This document shows positions 10,777-21,489 of a DNA stretch of 64,000 nucleotides, piece by piece (position 1 is the stretch's first letter; every line of letters begins with the position of its first letter). The notes under the pieces are model-generated. The model was given only the letters and a program-made list of their open reading frames with translations. It did not search any database and had not been told where the DNA came from. A program made the translations under genes and the position numbers. Source of the DNA: Taxillus chinensis (lineage: Eukaryota > Streptophyta > Magnoliopsida > Santalales > Loranthaceae); NCBI GenBank assembly GCA_023512835.1, contig CM042088.1, forward strand, positions 31,769,164 to 31,833,163, in the 5' to 3' direction.

Positions 10777-11693
10777 GGGTGCAGCAGCCATTTTTGAGGA
10801 GAAGAAGAGAGGAGCACGTTTTTTTAGAGAGAGGAGAGAGAGAATCTCACGATTTAGGAGGCTAGGGTTCTGATCCTGGAGCTGCCGGCCCTAGGAGGTC
10901 TGACGGCTGGAGAAGACCTAAAGTTGGAGTTCTGTTGCACCTGCTTGAGGATGATATTCTTTATTTCTTATTGTTTATTCAAGAATATGTGTGAGTAGTT
11001 TCCTTTATCTAGGAGAGCAATGTAGCCCCCTAAGTTGTTAAACTGATTATTTGAATATTGGGTTTGTTTAATTGAGATTGCATATTTTATGAATCTGTTC
11101 TTTATCTTTTAATATCTGGGCTGTACACCTGGGTTTTCTTAGCCTTAGTTTGAGGCTGATCTTTGATTCATAACATATTTGTGATTGGTGTGACCATTAT
11201 CCTGTCATAAGTATGATAATTAGGATTTGCATGTTGATGTCATGATGACCATTCATGCAAACAGTACTTAGAAGGGCTGGCAATGACCAATTGCAGTACC
11301 TTGGCTTAGTTATAGCATGTTATCAATTAAATAATCTCAAGAACCTTAAAATCAGTAGAAACAACATAGGGAGGTGAAGTTGTGACCCTAGATGCCTTTA
11401 ATCTTTGAATCTTAATCCTAAAAACAATTTGCTTTCTTTGTTTATTCAGAAAACCAAATAAAAATTAGATCTTTAGTTTAAAAAAAGAAAACTTTTTGCC
11501 AAGACATTTTATAGAACAAGAGTAATTGGGTGTTTTGATTTAAGAACTAGAAAACTAGGCTAATCCTTGTGGGTTCGACCCCTTACTTTCTACTATTTTG
11601 TTTAGTGCAAACTAAGGGAATTAATTATCTTGAAGAGAGGTTTAATGATGTTAGCTAACTCTTTTAGGGAGGCTAAAAATCTGTCTATCAAAT

Positions 11694-11711
11694 TGGCGCT
11701 ATTGCCGGGGA
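11694..11711 (+). other. Primer binding site, tRNA-Asp type (Athila)
   Basis: TGGCGCTATTGCCGGGGA, two bases from the TGGCGCCGTTGCCGGGGA used by Athila elements, complementary to the tRNA-Asp 3' end. It follows the LTR end by three bases. Confidence 0.85.
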
Positions 11712-11893
11712 TTAAACGGTTAACTAGTTTTTAAAATCAACATTGAGTGAAATTGTTTGAATTCTGATCTTGGTGTTTATTCTGTCTTTATTTTCTGTTA
11801 TTTGTTTCTTTTGCATTGTTCGGAGCTGCTGGGTGTGTTCTTGTTGTCTTACAGGAACATTCACCAGGTGCTTGAAGTTATTTATAGTTGTGC

Positions 11894-13200
11894 ATGCGAC
11901 GGAGGGAACTTGAGCCATTCAATCCCGAACCTGAACGGATATTCAGAGATCGTCGTAGGGCAGCTAGAGAAGCCACAAGGGAAGCTGAAGAAGCATTGCA
12001 AGGTTTAGAGGATACAGTTCGTGAAATTATGATGGATACAAGACCTGATGGCAGTGTACATGGAGGAGCCAACTATAATGGCCAATACCCAGACGAAGAT
12101 GGTAACATATTTAGGCCCAGGACCTTCTTGGATTTTGCAAGGCCAACTATGTCAGATCACTACTCAGGGATTAGGCAAGCAAGAGTCCAAGCAAACAGTT
12201 TCGAGCTGAAACCGGCACTGATCAACATGGTGAGCAACAATGCATTTGGCGGAACAGCAATGGATGATCCGCATCAGCACTTGATGAGGTTCTTTTAGAT
12301 GTGCGACACAATAAAGCTCAATAATGTGTCGGAGGAAGCGATAAAGTTAAAGCTTTTTCCCTTCTCTTTAAAGGATAGAGCTCTTGGATGGTTCAACAGC
12401 ATACCTGCTGGTTCCATAAACACTTGGGAAGAGATGCAGACCAAGTTCATGTCCAAGTATTTCCCTCCTGCCAAGGTGATCCAACTTCGAGGGGAAATTA
12501 GCAGATTTAGGCAAGACGAGATGGAGACTCTCTATGAGGCTTGGGAGAGATTTAAAGATTTGATTAGAAGATGTCCTGATCATGGAAGACCCCAATGGAT
12601 TCAAATTGAATCCTTCTACACTGGTCTTTAGTCTCACTCACAAGACAAAGTGAATACAGCTGCAGGAGGATGTTTGATGAACTTGGAACCTGACGTAGCT
12701 GTTGACCTCTTAGAGAGACTATCATTAGCTGATTGGCAGTGGTCAAATATTTGAACCTCAAGGCCAAAGGAGAAGATAGATTCAGTTGATAATTCTTCCA
12801 ATGATATGCAAGAGCAGATTCGGGCTCTAGCTAAAAATATTGAAGTATTATCTCTTAAGGTTGAAGGACCACAGCAAGCTTTACCAGGGATTGATCAAGG
12901 ATGGAGTGGAGCGGAAGAAGCACATTTTGTTGGTGGAAAGGGGATGTATCAAAAGCAACCTTTCTACCAAGGTCAAGGCTATCCGCAACAACAAAACCAA
13001 GGCTATCAGAAGAATGCCTGTACTCAGAATCAGAATAGAGGAGGTGAAGCTTTAAATCAGTATAAATATATACCTCCAGGGATGAAGTAGAATCTGTATG
13101 CTACAGATAATTTTTGCATCCACCTCCAGGTTTTGAACAGCAACAACAACCTCATCCTCATCCACAAAGAGGACGAAATTATTAGACTGAGAATGAGGTA
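11894..13200 (+). pseudogene. Athila gag
   Basis: The likely start is the ATG at 11894 (MRRRELEPFNPEPERIF), about 180 bases after the primer site. The N-terminal part includes NAFGGTAMDDPHQHLMRFF. A stop at 12296-12298 interrupts the capsid domain, which resumes as IKLKLFPFSLKDRALGWFN, then WEEMQTKFMSKYFPPAKVIQ and ETLYEAWERFKDLIRRCP, the conserved retrotransposon gag core. A second stop follows at 12629-12631. The C-terminal part is Gln-rich (QGQGYPQQQNQGYQKN, 12960-13050) and stops at 13088-13090, with broken sequence beyond. No zinc knuckle is seen, as is usual for Athila gag. At least three stops inactivate it. Confidence 0.88.
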
Positions 13201-13221
13201 GCAAAGAGGGAAGGTGGCAAT

Positions 13222-14535
13222 GTGAATGAGAGACTAAGTAGTATGGAGTCTGCCATAAAGAACTTGGAAAAGTTACTAGTGAGTGTGGCACAGAATGCCA
13301 ACCAAGGAGTCTCCTCCAAAGCTTTTCCCAGTGACACAGAGGTTAATCCCAAGGAGAGCTGCAAGGCTATCACTTTAAGAAGTGGTAAGGCACTTAAGGA
13401 AGCTGGAGAGCCCAAGACGAAGGCCGTACCAGATGCACCAATTCAGCCTTTAGTAGCTAACAATCCGGAAAGAGCTGTTGAGGAAGAGCAACAGATGGGA
13501 GATAACCAGGAGCAACAACCAACTAAGACTCAACCAGTTGAAGAACAAAGGCCAAGAGAGCATAAGCCTACAATGCCATTTCCTCAGCGGATGAGGAATC
13601 AAAAGATGGAAGAAGAGAATGAACGCTTTCTACAGATATTCAAGAAGCTGGAAATCAATATTCCTTTTATTGAAGCTCTTGAGCAGATGCCCAGATGCAA
13701 GAAGGTTTTAAAGGACTTCACGCTGAAGAAGAGGAAGTACGGAGACCACGAAATTGTTGTTGTTACTAATGAGGCCATCAATGTGGTTCAGAGGAAGTTA
13801 CCCACAAAGCATAAAGATCTTGGTAGCTTCACTCTACCGTGTGTAATAGGAGACGCACCATAATAGCAGGCTTTATGTGATTTTGGGGCCAGCATAAATT
13901 TAATCTCCTTTGCCCTCTATATCACTTCAGTTTGCTGACCGGTCCACTGGAAGGCCTGAGGGAATCATAGAAGATGTACTGGTTAAAGTGAGATCATTTA
14001 TTTTTCCAGCTGACTTTGTGGTATTAGAGATGGAAGAAGCCACAGGAGTTCAGTTACTCTAGGAAGACCCTTCCTGAGGACAGGGTGTGCTTTGATTGAT
14101 GTCGCTCAGGGTAAATTAACCTTGAGGATAAACGATGATACCCTAGTCTTCCACATGGAACGGTCTCTACACAGGCAAGCAGAGGAAAGTTGTCTCTGGA
14201 TCGAAGATTTCGAGGAATTAGTTGAAGATTACTTGAGTGAGCAGATCGAAAAAGAAGATGAAGTGTTTCACACATCAGCGATCTAGCAGCAAGAGGCAAA
14301 GGACTTGATTACAGACGAGGAGGAACCAAAATCAAGTCCAGTGGAGCAAGCTAAGGAGGAGTATGACGAGCAAACAACTCCAGCGCCAGAACTGAAGGAG
14401 TTGCCTGGACACTTGAGGTATGAATTTCTAGATTTCACAAATAGATTTCTAATAATTATTGCTTCAGCTTTAAATGCTTTGGAATGTAAACAAGTGCTAG
14501 AAATTCTAAGGAGACATAAGAAAGCACTTGGCTAG
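13222..14535 (+). pseudogene. Athila gag-pol linker and protease
   Basis: The open part 13222-13863 is the linker: AITLRSGKALKE is a conserved Athila motif, followed by an acidic/Gln spacer, then QRMRNQKMEEENERFLQIFK and FIEALEQMPRCKKVLKDF before the protease. After two stops (13861-13866) the catalytic motif appears as DFGASINLIS, with Phe in place of Thr or Ser. The protease continues in shifted frames to LGRPFL and the block TGCALIDVAQGKLTLRINDD (about 14080-14145). The acidic stretch 14161-14535 links to RT. Several stops and frameshifts make it non-functional. Confidence 0.83.
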
Positions 14536-14631
14536 AATATTGAAGATATTAGGAGCATTAGTCCAGGGCTGTGCATGCATAAAATCTTAATGAATGATGA
14601 TTTTCACCCCACTGTTGAAAGACAACGATGA

Positions 14632-15843
14632 TTGAACCCAGTAATGAAAGAAGTTGTTAGGAAAGAAGTTCTAAAATGGAAAAATGCTGGGATAATTTAT
14701 GCTATATCTGATAGTGAGTGGGTTAGTCCTTTACATGTTGTGCCTAAGAAAGGGGGCATGACAGTGATTAGGAATAAAAAAAATGAATTGATTCCATCCC
14801 GAACTGTGACGGGGTGGAGAGTCTGTGTGGACTATAGGAAGCTAAATAAGGCCACTAGGAAGGACCACTTTCCCCTTCCTTTTATTGATCAGATGCTTGA
14901 TAGGTTGGCTGGGTATAGTCATTACTGTTTCTTAGATGAGTATTCTGGGTACAATCAGATCATGATTAAACCTGAAGACCAGGAAAAAACAACGTTCACT
15001 TGCCCTTTTGGCACCTTTGCATTTAGGAGGATGCCATTTGGACTGTGTAATGCACCTGTGACCTTTCAAAGGTGCATGATGTCCATTTTTCAGGGCCTGG
15101 TGGAGGAAATAATGGAAGTATTTATGGATGATTTCTCTGTGTTTGGTAATTCTTACCAACATTGCTTAAAGAACCTAGATACTGTCCTAGAGAGATGTGA
15201 AGAGAAAGAACTTGTCCTCAATTGGGAGAAATGCCATTTTATGGTAAGTGAGGGCATAGTCCTAGGGCACAAGGTGTCCACAAAAGGTTTGGAGGTGGAT
15301 AAAGCTAAAATATCCACAATTGAAACCCTGCCACCTCCAGCCAATGTGAAAGGGGTGAGAAGTTTCTTAGGACATGTTGGGTTCTATAGAAGATTTATTA
15401 AGGACTTCTCCAAAATAGCTAAACCCCTAAGTGTGCTGTTGGAGAAGGACACAACCTTTGGATTTAATGAAGAGTGTTTAAAAGCTTTTGAGGTCCTTAA
15501 GCATAAGCTAGTCACAGCCCCTGTCATAGTTACTCCGGATTGGGGACAACCATTTGAGCTTATGTGTGATGCGAGTGATTATGCTATAGGGGTAGTTCTA
15601 GGGCAAAGGAGAGAGAAAAGTTCTAGGGTGATTTACTATGCTAGTAAGACTCTAGATAATGCCCAACAGAACTATACCACTACTGAGAAAGAGTTGCTAG
15701 CTGTAGTATATGGTTGCAACAAGTTTAGATCTTACCTGTTGGGGTCTAAGGTTGTTGTTTATACTGATCATGCAGCCTTAAAGTACTTGTTGACAAAAAA
15801 GGAAGCTATGCCACGTCTGCTGAGATGGGTACTCCTCTTATAG
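14632..15843 (+). CDS. Athila reverse transcriptase and RNase H (open but within a broken pol)
   Basis: Open for 403 residues. RT motifs in order: [63 protein letters not shown] and the catalytic [10 protein letters not shown] at about residue 165. Then come [18 protein letters not shown] and [16 protein letters not shown]. RNase H follows from about residue 305: [35 protein letters not shown] and [12 protein letters not shown] carry the acidic residues of the site. A stop at 15841-15843 cuts the last RNase H segment, which reads on as ADHLSRLEN. The nominal start is a codon inside the polyprotein. The catalytic residues look intact, but the ORF is separated from protease and integrase by stops. 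Confidence 0.92.
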   Translation: MNPVMKEVVRKEVLKWKNAGIIYAISDSEWVSPLHVVPKKGGMTVIRNKKNELIPSRTVTGWRVCVDYRKLNKATRKDHFPLPFIDQMLDRLAGYSHYCFLDEYSGYNQIMIKPEDQEKTTFTCPFGTFAFRRMPFGLCNAPVTFQRCMMSIFQGLVEEIMEVFMDDFSVFGNSYQHCLKNLDTVLERCEEKELVLNWEKCHFMVSEGIVLGHKVSTKGLEVDKAKISTIETLPPPANVKGVRSFLGHVGFYRRFIKDFSKIAKPLSVLLEKDTTFGFNEECLKAFEVLKHKLVTAPVIVTPDWGQPFELMCDASDYAIGVVLGQRREKSSRVIYYASKTLDNAQQNYTTTEKELLAVVYGCNKFRSYLLGSKVVVYTDHAALKYLLTKKEAMPRLLRWVLLL

Positions 15844-17266
15844 GAGTTTGATCTAGAGATTAGAGACACTAAGGGAGCCTTAAACACTGTTGCAGATCAC
15901 CTTTCTAGACTTGAGAATGCACCTAAGTCTCTACCTATGTCTGATGACTTCCCTGATGAGGCAGTGTTTCAAGTAAGCCAGCTTCCTTGGTTTGCTGATA
16001 TAGCAAACTATTTAGCCACTGAGTTTATACCTAAGGGATTTGATTACCACTAGCAGAAGCGGTTCATAGTGAATGCAAAGAAATATATTTGGGATGATTC
16101 TATCCTCTATAGGCGGTGTGCTGATCAAATCATTAGGAGGTGTGTCCCTGAGGAGGAGATAGATGTTATCATGTATCATTGTCATGCATCACATTATGGG
16201 GGCCACTTTGGAGTGCAAAGAACAGTAGCTAAGATAATGCAATGTGGGTTTTATTGGCCCAACATGGTTAAAAACACCTATGTCTTCATTAAAACTTGTG
16301 GTAGATGTCAAAGGATAGGTGGACTGTCTAGGAAGAATGAGATGCCTTTAACTGGAATTCTTCCAGTTGAAATTTTTGATATTTGGGGCATAGACTTTAT
16401 GGGGCCTTTCCCCATTTCTGATGGGTATTCCTACATTCTGTTGGCTGTAGATTATGTGTCCAAGTGGGTTGAGGCAATACCAACACGAGTGAATGATGCT
16501 AGAGTGGTGACTAAATTCCTTACCAGAAACATCTTTAGCCATTTTGGGACACCAAAGGCTATTATTAGTGATGAGGGTAGTCATTTTTGTAACAAATTGT
16601 TTGACAAGTTGTTGGCCAAGTATGGAGTCAACCATAGGAAGTCCTTAGCTTACCACCCACAAGCTAATTGACAAGCTGAGGTGTCCAACAGGGAAATCAA
16701 AGCTATCCTTGAGAAAACTGTTGGAGGAAATAGAAAAGATTGGTCTCAAAGACTTGATAAAGCCTTATAGGCTTATAGGACAGCCTACAAGACTCCCATT
16801 GGAATGTCCCCTTACAGAATCCTATATGGGAAGTCTTGTCATTTACCTATGGAATTAGAACACAAGGCTCAATGGGCCTTGAGGAAATTAAACTTTGATC
16901 CACAAGAAACTGAGGAACTGAGGATGACTCAATTAATTGAGTTAGATGAGTTTCGAATGGATGCCTATGAGAGTGCTAAAACTTATAAGGAACGAACCAA
17001 AAAAATGGCATGATAGGCAACTTAATACAAAATCTTGAGCCCTGGGACAAAAAGTTTTGTTATTCAACACTAGGCTAAGGTTGTTTCCAAGAAAGCTACG
17101 ATCAAAATGGATGGGGCCATTTGTGCTAACTGATAAGAAGCCATATGGGAGCTTTGAGCTCCAAGCTGAAGATGGCAAGAAATTTTGGGTTAATGGCAAT
17201 AGGCTGAAAGCTTATTATGACTCAACACAGAGGGTGATAGTTGATTCCATCTCTTTTGAGCCTTAA
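15844..17266 (+). pseudogene. Athila integrase
   Basis: After the RNase H end (ADHLSRLEN, about 15893-15920) the integrase runs in one main frame with stops. The zinc-binding domain shows HCHASHYGGHFGVQRT and CGRCQR (about 16170-16315). The catalytic Asp residues are in IWGIDFMGPFP and AIISDEGSHF. The Glu block is broken just before it: after HPQAN a TGA at 16669-16671 replaces an expected Gly, then [10 protein letters not shown] carries the Glu. Further stops lie at 16768-16770 and 17011-17016. The C-terminal domain ends with RSKWMGPFVLTDKKPYGSFE and NGNRLKAYYD at 17266. The DDE triad itself is present, unlike the two minus-strand integrases. Confidence 0.9.
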
Positions 17267-18093
17267 TGAGCATATTTTGAAGTCTAGCTAGAGACTTTAA
17301 ATGAAGCGCTTGTTGGGAGGCAACCCAATGGTTTTGTTTTAGTTTTTATTTTTATATTTGTTGTGTGAACTCACCATGGTGCAGAGACCTTTGTTCTTTT
17401 TACTAACCATTTTGTAGGCTTCCAAGAGCACATCCATGGGTACTAGACTTTGAATTTAGTTTCAAGCCCACATCAAGAGCAAAGACGAAGTGAAGTCGAC
17501 AAGTGCTTGAAATTGAGCCCAAACATATACCGTGCAAAAGAGAAAGATGGTCCTCATTACATGGGCTTGCTACAAAAGAAAAATGGGCCAATTTGGGCCT
17601 GCACATCATAATGCACGTGCTATGATGATATGACGTGCACCTTGGATTGCTCTGAAATGTTAATGGAAGACAGCTACCATCATGGGAAATAATAATGTCT
17701 TCTGCACGCCATATCCTAGCTGTCTATTTGGTGGTAAAAAAGCAAAAATGTCACTTTTCAGCCTTCTAGAGCCTTCTACTATATGCCGTGCAGAAGAGAC
17801 GTGATATACAGCTCATGAGGGACCCACCATCAGAATATGAGATGAGTTTAACGTGCACGCCACAATGATGATATGACGTGCATAGGGGCATTTTCATCTG
17901 ATTAGCCTGAAAATTGGAGGACACGTGTATGATGGCATTTGAAGCATATCTCCTTTTGCACGCTATATATACTGAGGCCGGTAGCTAGGTCAAATACATC
18001 AGAAATGATTTCTAGATCTGAAATTTGAAAAGCTCTGGTTCTTGCTGTTGTAGCTAAATTTCATCCTTCCTCTCCTTCAATTCCTATAGCAAG
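17267..18093 (+). other. Athila spacer between pol and the env-like ORF
   Basis: It begins with GCGCTTGTTGGGAGGCAACC (from about 17307), a conserved Athila sequence just after pol. The middle carries further copies of the TGATATGACGTGCA and GCACG(T/C) words seen in the LTR (17605-17640, 17855-17882). No coding sequence is supported. Confidence 0.6.
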
Positions 18094-18710
18094 ATGGTGT
18101 GCACAAGGCGATCGGGCAAGGAAGAAGTCTATTTCTCAAGTTATTCTAGCAGTGAGGATGGGAGATCTTCCTAGGGCATGCTCTGGATCTGAATGCCTTA
18201 GAGGGATCCAACCTGGGATGGTCAAGAGAGGTGGCCTTAAAGCTTCAAAATCTTGGGTTAGTAAGATTAGTTTCATCCAGATGTGCCATTTATTATCCTG
18301 CCTTGCATGAATTTTATCATTCCATTTACTTCAATAAGGAAGAGGATGCAGTTATAGGGCAGGTACAGGGGGTGTATATCCGTATCACACCAGAGACAAT
18401 TAGGAAAACCTTTAACCTTCCTGTACCTACTGATCACTTCCCTCGCCTTCAACTATGCAAAACAATCTGAGAAGAGGAGGCAGTTTACTAAAAATGGCTT
18501 TATAGGTAAATTTAGATGTTTCTGGTAGGAAAGTGTTTGCTGTTGCAAACTAGTGGAAAGGATAGTGTGCCTATGACCCATCTTGAATTCATGTATAGCA
18601 TTGACCATATGTTAGATGTGGACTGGGCTACCGCCATTTTCCAATGGTGGATGAAAAACTTGACAAAGAGAGTCTAATGAAGAATGCTATGTGTCATTTT
18701 TCACCACCAA
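18094..18710 (+). pseudogene. Athila env-like / extra ORF remnant, first part
   Basis: A reading starts at ATG 18094 (MVCTRRSGKEEVYFSSYSSS), breaks at a stop near 18172, and continues in other frames. The clearest stretch is 18231-18470, with HEFYHSIYFNKEEDAVIGQV and VYIRITPETIRKTFNLP. This resembles the plant retroelement 'putative plant transposon protein' region located after pol in Athila elements. Position and pattern support the call; a true envelope function is not shown. Interrupted at 18710 by the solo LTR and resumed at 20473. Confidence 0.55.
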
Positions 18711-18882
18711 TGTAAGGACCCGTACCTTGAGTTAGTCACAGTTTTGCCTTCTGAGTAGAGTTTTTCTAGATTTTGACCTAGTGAATGGACTCCAATGAAT
18801 TCACGTGCAAAAGGAAAGATGCTTAGAATGATGTCCTCTATCTACCACAGAAGTTTCAGGACAAACGGACGTGTATGTGAGG

Positions 18883-19220
18883 TGCACGTGAAATGGGTCC
18901 ATTTCACGTGCAAGTGTGGTTGTCTTCTACATGATGCAAGGAGGCTAGGGGTGAAGTTTGAGCGCATTTGGAGTGCATTTGGGGTTGCACGTGAATTGGG
19001 GAATTCACGTGCAAATTGGCGTGCAGGCATGTTTTTGCATGGTTACCTTGGTTTTGTCATTCTAATCATCTTTTCCCAAAGGACCATGTTGGAATTGTGA
19101 CTATTTTGGTGTGTATGGGTGTGGGAAGGTCATAGCTTGTTCCATCAAAACTACGTCATTTTGATGCTGGGATTCACTTAATCAAAACTACGTCGTTTTG
19201 ATGTTGTGTTGTCTATATAA
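18883..19220 (+). promoter_or_regulatory. LTR promoter region: ACGT inverted repeats and TATA box
   Basis: Arm TGCACGTGAAATGG with two-base spacer GT and exact inverted arm (18883-18912). Arm TTGCACGTGAATT with spacer GGGG and exact inverted arm (18985-19014). Then two AACTACGTC(A/G)TTTTGAT elements and TATATAA at 19214. The equivalent sites of the copy at 20888 have each lost one base of symmetry (CACGTA at about 21085, CACGTT at about 21187). Confidence 0.6.
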
Positions 19221-19273
19221 GGAGGAGAAGCCCCTCTGTTTTAGGGTTAGGGTTTGTTGCTCCACCAGCCGTC

Positions 19274-19275
<2 letters not shown>

Positions 19276-19343
<68 letters not shown>
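19276..19343. repeat. (GA)n microsatellite in the LTR leader
   Basis: About 68 bases of GA, roughly 55 bases downstream of the TATA box. The related LTR has a 32-base run at the same place (21456-21487). It produces spurious Arg-Glu and Ser-Leu reading frames. Confidence 0.95.
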
Positions 19344-19349
<6 letters not shown>

Positions 19350-20472
19350 AAGGAGAGCTTCGGTGGGCCGCCGGAGCGTCTTGCGTGGTGGTCGGAGTCT
19401 TGCGTGGAAGTGGGAGCAGGAGAACATACAAGGTAGGGGTTCTGTTCTTCCTAAATCCTCCTCTATCCTAGGGTTCTAGGGCAGATTATAGAGTTATACC
19501 TGGTTATATATATATGTAATCCATATAGGTGTGATCTCCTATATGGATGTTGGCCTTCAATGGCAGTTTTTGGTGTATTCTAGTGTTGGATGGTGTGCAT
19601 ATTAAGTGTTCGATAAAATGCCTGTGTGGATCTGTCTGTGTGAATATGCCTAGTATGTGTTTGATTTTATGCCTGATGGGCTGTGCGAACTAAGTGTTTG
19701 GTATTATGCCTGTGAAAGTGTGTATGCTACGTGTTTGGTTTAATGCCTGTGTGACCTTGTATGCTGTGCTTGTGGAACCCGGTGGCTGTGGAAGCCCGGG
19801 ACTGGAACTGTTAGCTTGTATGGCTAAGCCTATATGGCTGTGGATATGTTAGTCCGTGTGGCTAAGCCTATATGGCCGTGGATATGTTAGCTGTGTGTGG
19901 CTAAGCCGGAGAGGGCGTGGATATGTTAGCCCGTGTGGCTAAGCCTGAGTGGTTGTGGATATGTTAGCTTATATGGCTAAGCCTTGTATGGTCGTGGATA
20001 GGTGGGTGCCATTTGAACGTGGAATACAACTTGTTTACATTTTATTGTCACTACACCGCACCCGTACACACTCATGTAGACGCTAGGAGCATGGGATGGG
20101 TTGGGGAGACATGATCCCTGCGAATCGTGGTTGCTCACCCCTCCCTCTATGTTGTGTTTTCTTTCAGGAACATACAGGCGTTAGGAGGGACCCCAAGGTG
20201 GAAGACCTTATTTACTTTACTGTACCATTTATGTTATTTTTATGAGAATTGATGTAACCCCAGTGGGGATGGATTGAAAAGAGGATTTTGTTGTAATAAA
20301 GACTGGTTTGGATTGTGGATTGCTTTTATGAACTTTATTGTCTTGAATGTGTTGTGGATGTTTAAAATGTATTGTTCGGGGTTTGCACCCTAACCCCTTT
20401 GCCCTCCGTGTGGGTACAAGGGGAGTCACGTACCGGTTTCCTCGGGTTGGAAATCCGGGGCGTGACAACCAA

Positions 20473-20887
20473 TATGCCCAACACTTTACCTCTTTAGATT
20501 GCACCCCCTTCCCATCTCAGCAGCTTTTGAGAGTATTGCAACCAGAAGGAGGTTTAGGGGTAAGCTCTAGAGGCAACTGGGGGAATGTTCCCCATGCTGA
20601 ACCACAGCCATCAAGGCACAGTGTTCATATGGAGAGGGGAATGTTCCACCTCACTAACCACTTGGCCACTAATACCATGAAAGAAGTTGAAAACATCTTC
20701 CTTATGCACATTAAACTGCATGTACATGGCAGTGAGCTTGAAGAGGGTCTACTTTCTTTCATCTAATGAACACTGTGGAAGTTATAAATTGGGCATTCAC
20801 AAATGGTCACATCAATGGTGCCCAATTTTTCAAAGTTAATTACTTTATGTGTATTATGAGTCAAGCAGGGGTGATAAAAATCGATCT
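20473..20887 (+). pseudogene. Athila env-like remnant, second part
   Basis: Continuation of the Athila sequence interrupted at 18710. Recoverable stretches include SQQLLRVLQPEGGLGVSS and MERGMFHLTNHLATNTMKEV, in an ORF open to 20766. It runs to the next LTR at 20888. Function is unknown; the call rests on continuity across the ACCAA duplication. Confidence 0.5.
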
Positions 20888-21453
20888 TGTAAGGACCCGT
20901 ACCTTGAGTTAGTCACAGTTTTGCCTTCTGAGTAGGGTTTTTTCTAGATTTTGACCTAGTGAATGGGCTTAAATGAATTCACGTGCAAAAGGAAAGATGC
21001 TTAGAATGATGTCCTCTATCTACCACAGAAGTTTGAGGCCAAATGGACGTGTATGTGAGGTGCACGTGAAATGGGTCCATTTCACGTACAAGTGTGGTTG
21101 TCTCCTACATGATGCAAGGAGGCTAGGGGTGAAGTTTGAGCGCATTTGGAGTGCATTTGGAGTTGCACGTGAATTGGGGAATTCACGTTCAAATTGGCGT
21201 GCAGCCATATTTTTGCATGGTTCCCTTGGTTTTGACATTCTAATGATCTTCCTCCAAAGGACCATGTTGAAATTCTGAGTATTTTGGCCTATATGGGTGC
21301 GGAAAGGTGCTAACTTGTGTGATCAAAACTACGTCGTTTTGATCCTGGGATTTACTTAATCAAAACTACGTCGTTTTGATGTGGGTAGTGTCTATATAAT
21401 GAGGGCTTGAGTTTGAGTTTAGGGTTCTTGTGTTCTTCTTTTTGCTACACGCC

Positions 21454-21489
<36 letters not shown>

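Larger units (their letters stand above)
10145..11690 (+). mobile_element. Athila 5' LTR
   Basis: It starts TGATAACGTGCATTTATGCC and ends ...CTATCA three bases before the primer site at 11694, giving 1546 bases. The start is nearly identical, inverted, to the end of the solo LTR at 29977-31496. It contains a TA microsatellite (10269-10310), two ACGT-core palindromes (10432-10563), an AACTACGTCGTTTTGAT motif (about 10704-10720) and a TATA box (10766-10776). These are followed by a GA-rich leader. Confidence 0.88.
18711..20467 (+). mobile_element. Solo chromovirus LTR with ACCAA target duplication
   Basis: It starts TGTAAGGACCCG and ends GGGGCGTGACA, 1757 bases. ACCAA stands directly before it (18706-18710) and after it (20468-20472), so an insertion followed by LTR-LTR recombination is well supported. 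Inside are two ACGT-core inverted repeats (18883-18912, 18985-19014), two ATCAAAACTACGT(C)..TTTTGAT motifs (19147-19201), TATATAA (19214-19220), a GA run (19276-19343) and two tandem arrays (about 19570-19760 and 19800-20010). Confidence 0.9.

Noticed and set aside
19188..19436. Arg-Glu and Ser-Leu repeat ORFs
   Set aside because: Produced by the GA microsatellite in all frames.
18795..21278. Two 101-codon ORFs (18795-19100 and 20973-21278) with nearly identical products beginning MNSRAKGKMLRMMSSIYHRS
   Set aside because: Both lie in the U3 of duplicated LTRs and their reading runs through the palindromic promoter motifs. Similarity follows from the LTR duplication and does not by itself show coding constraint.
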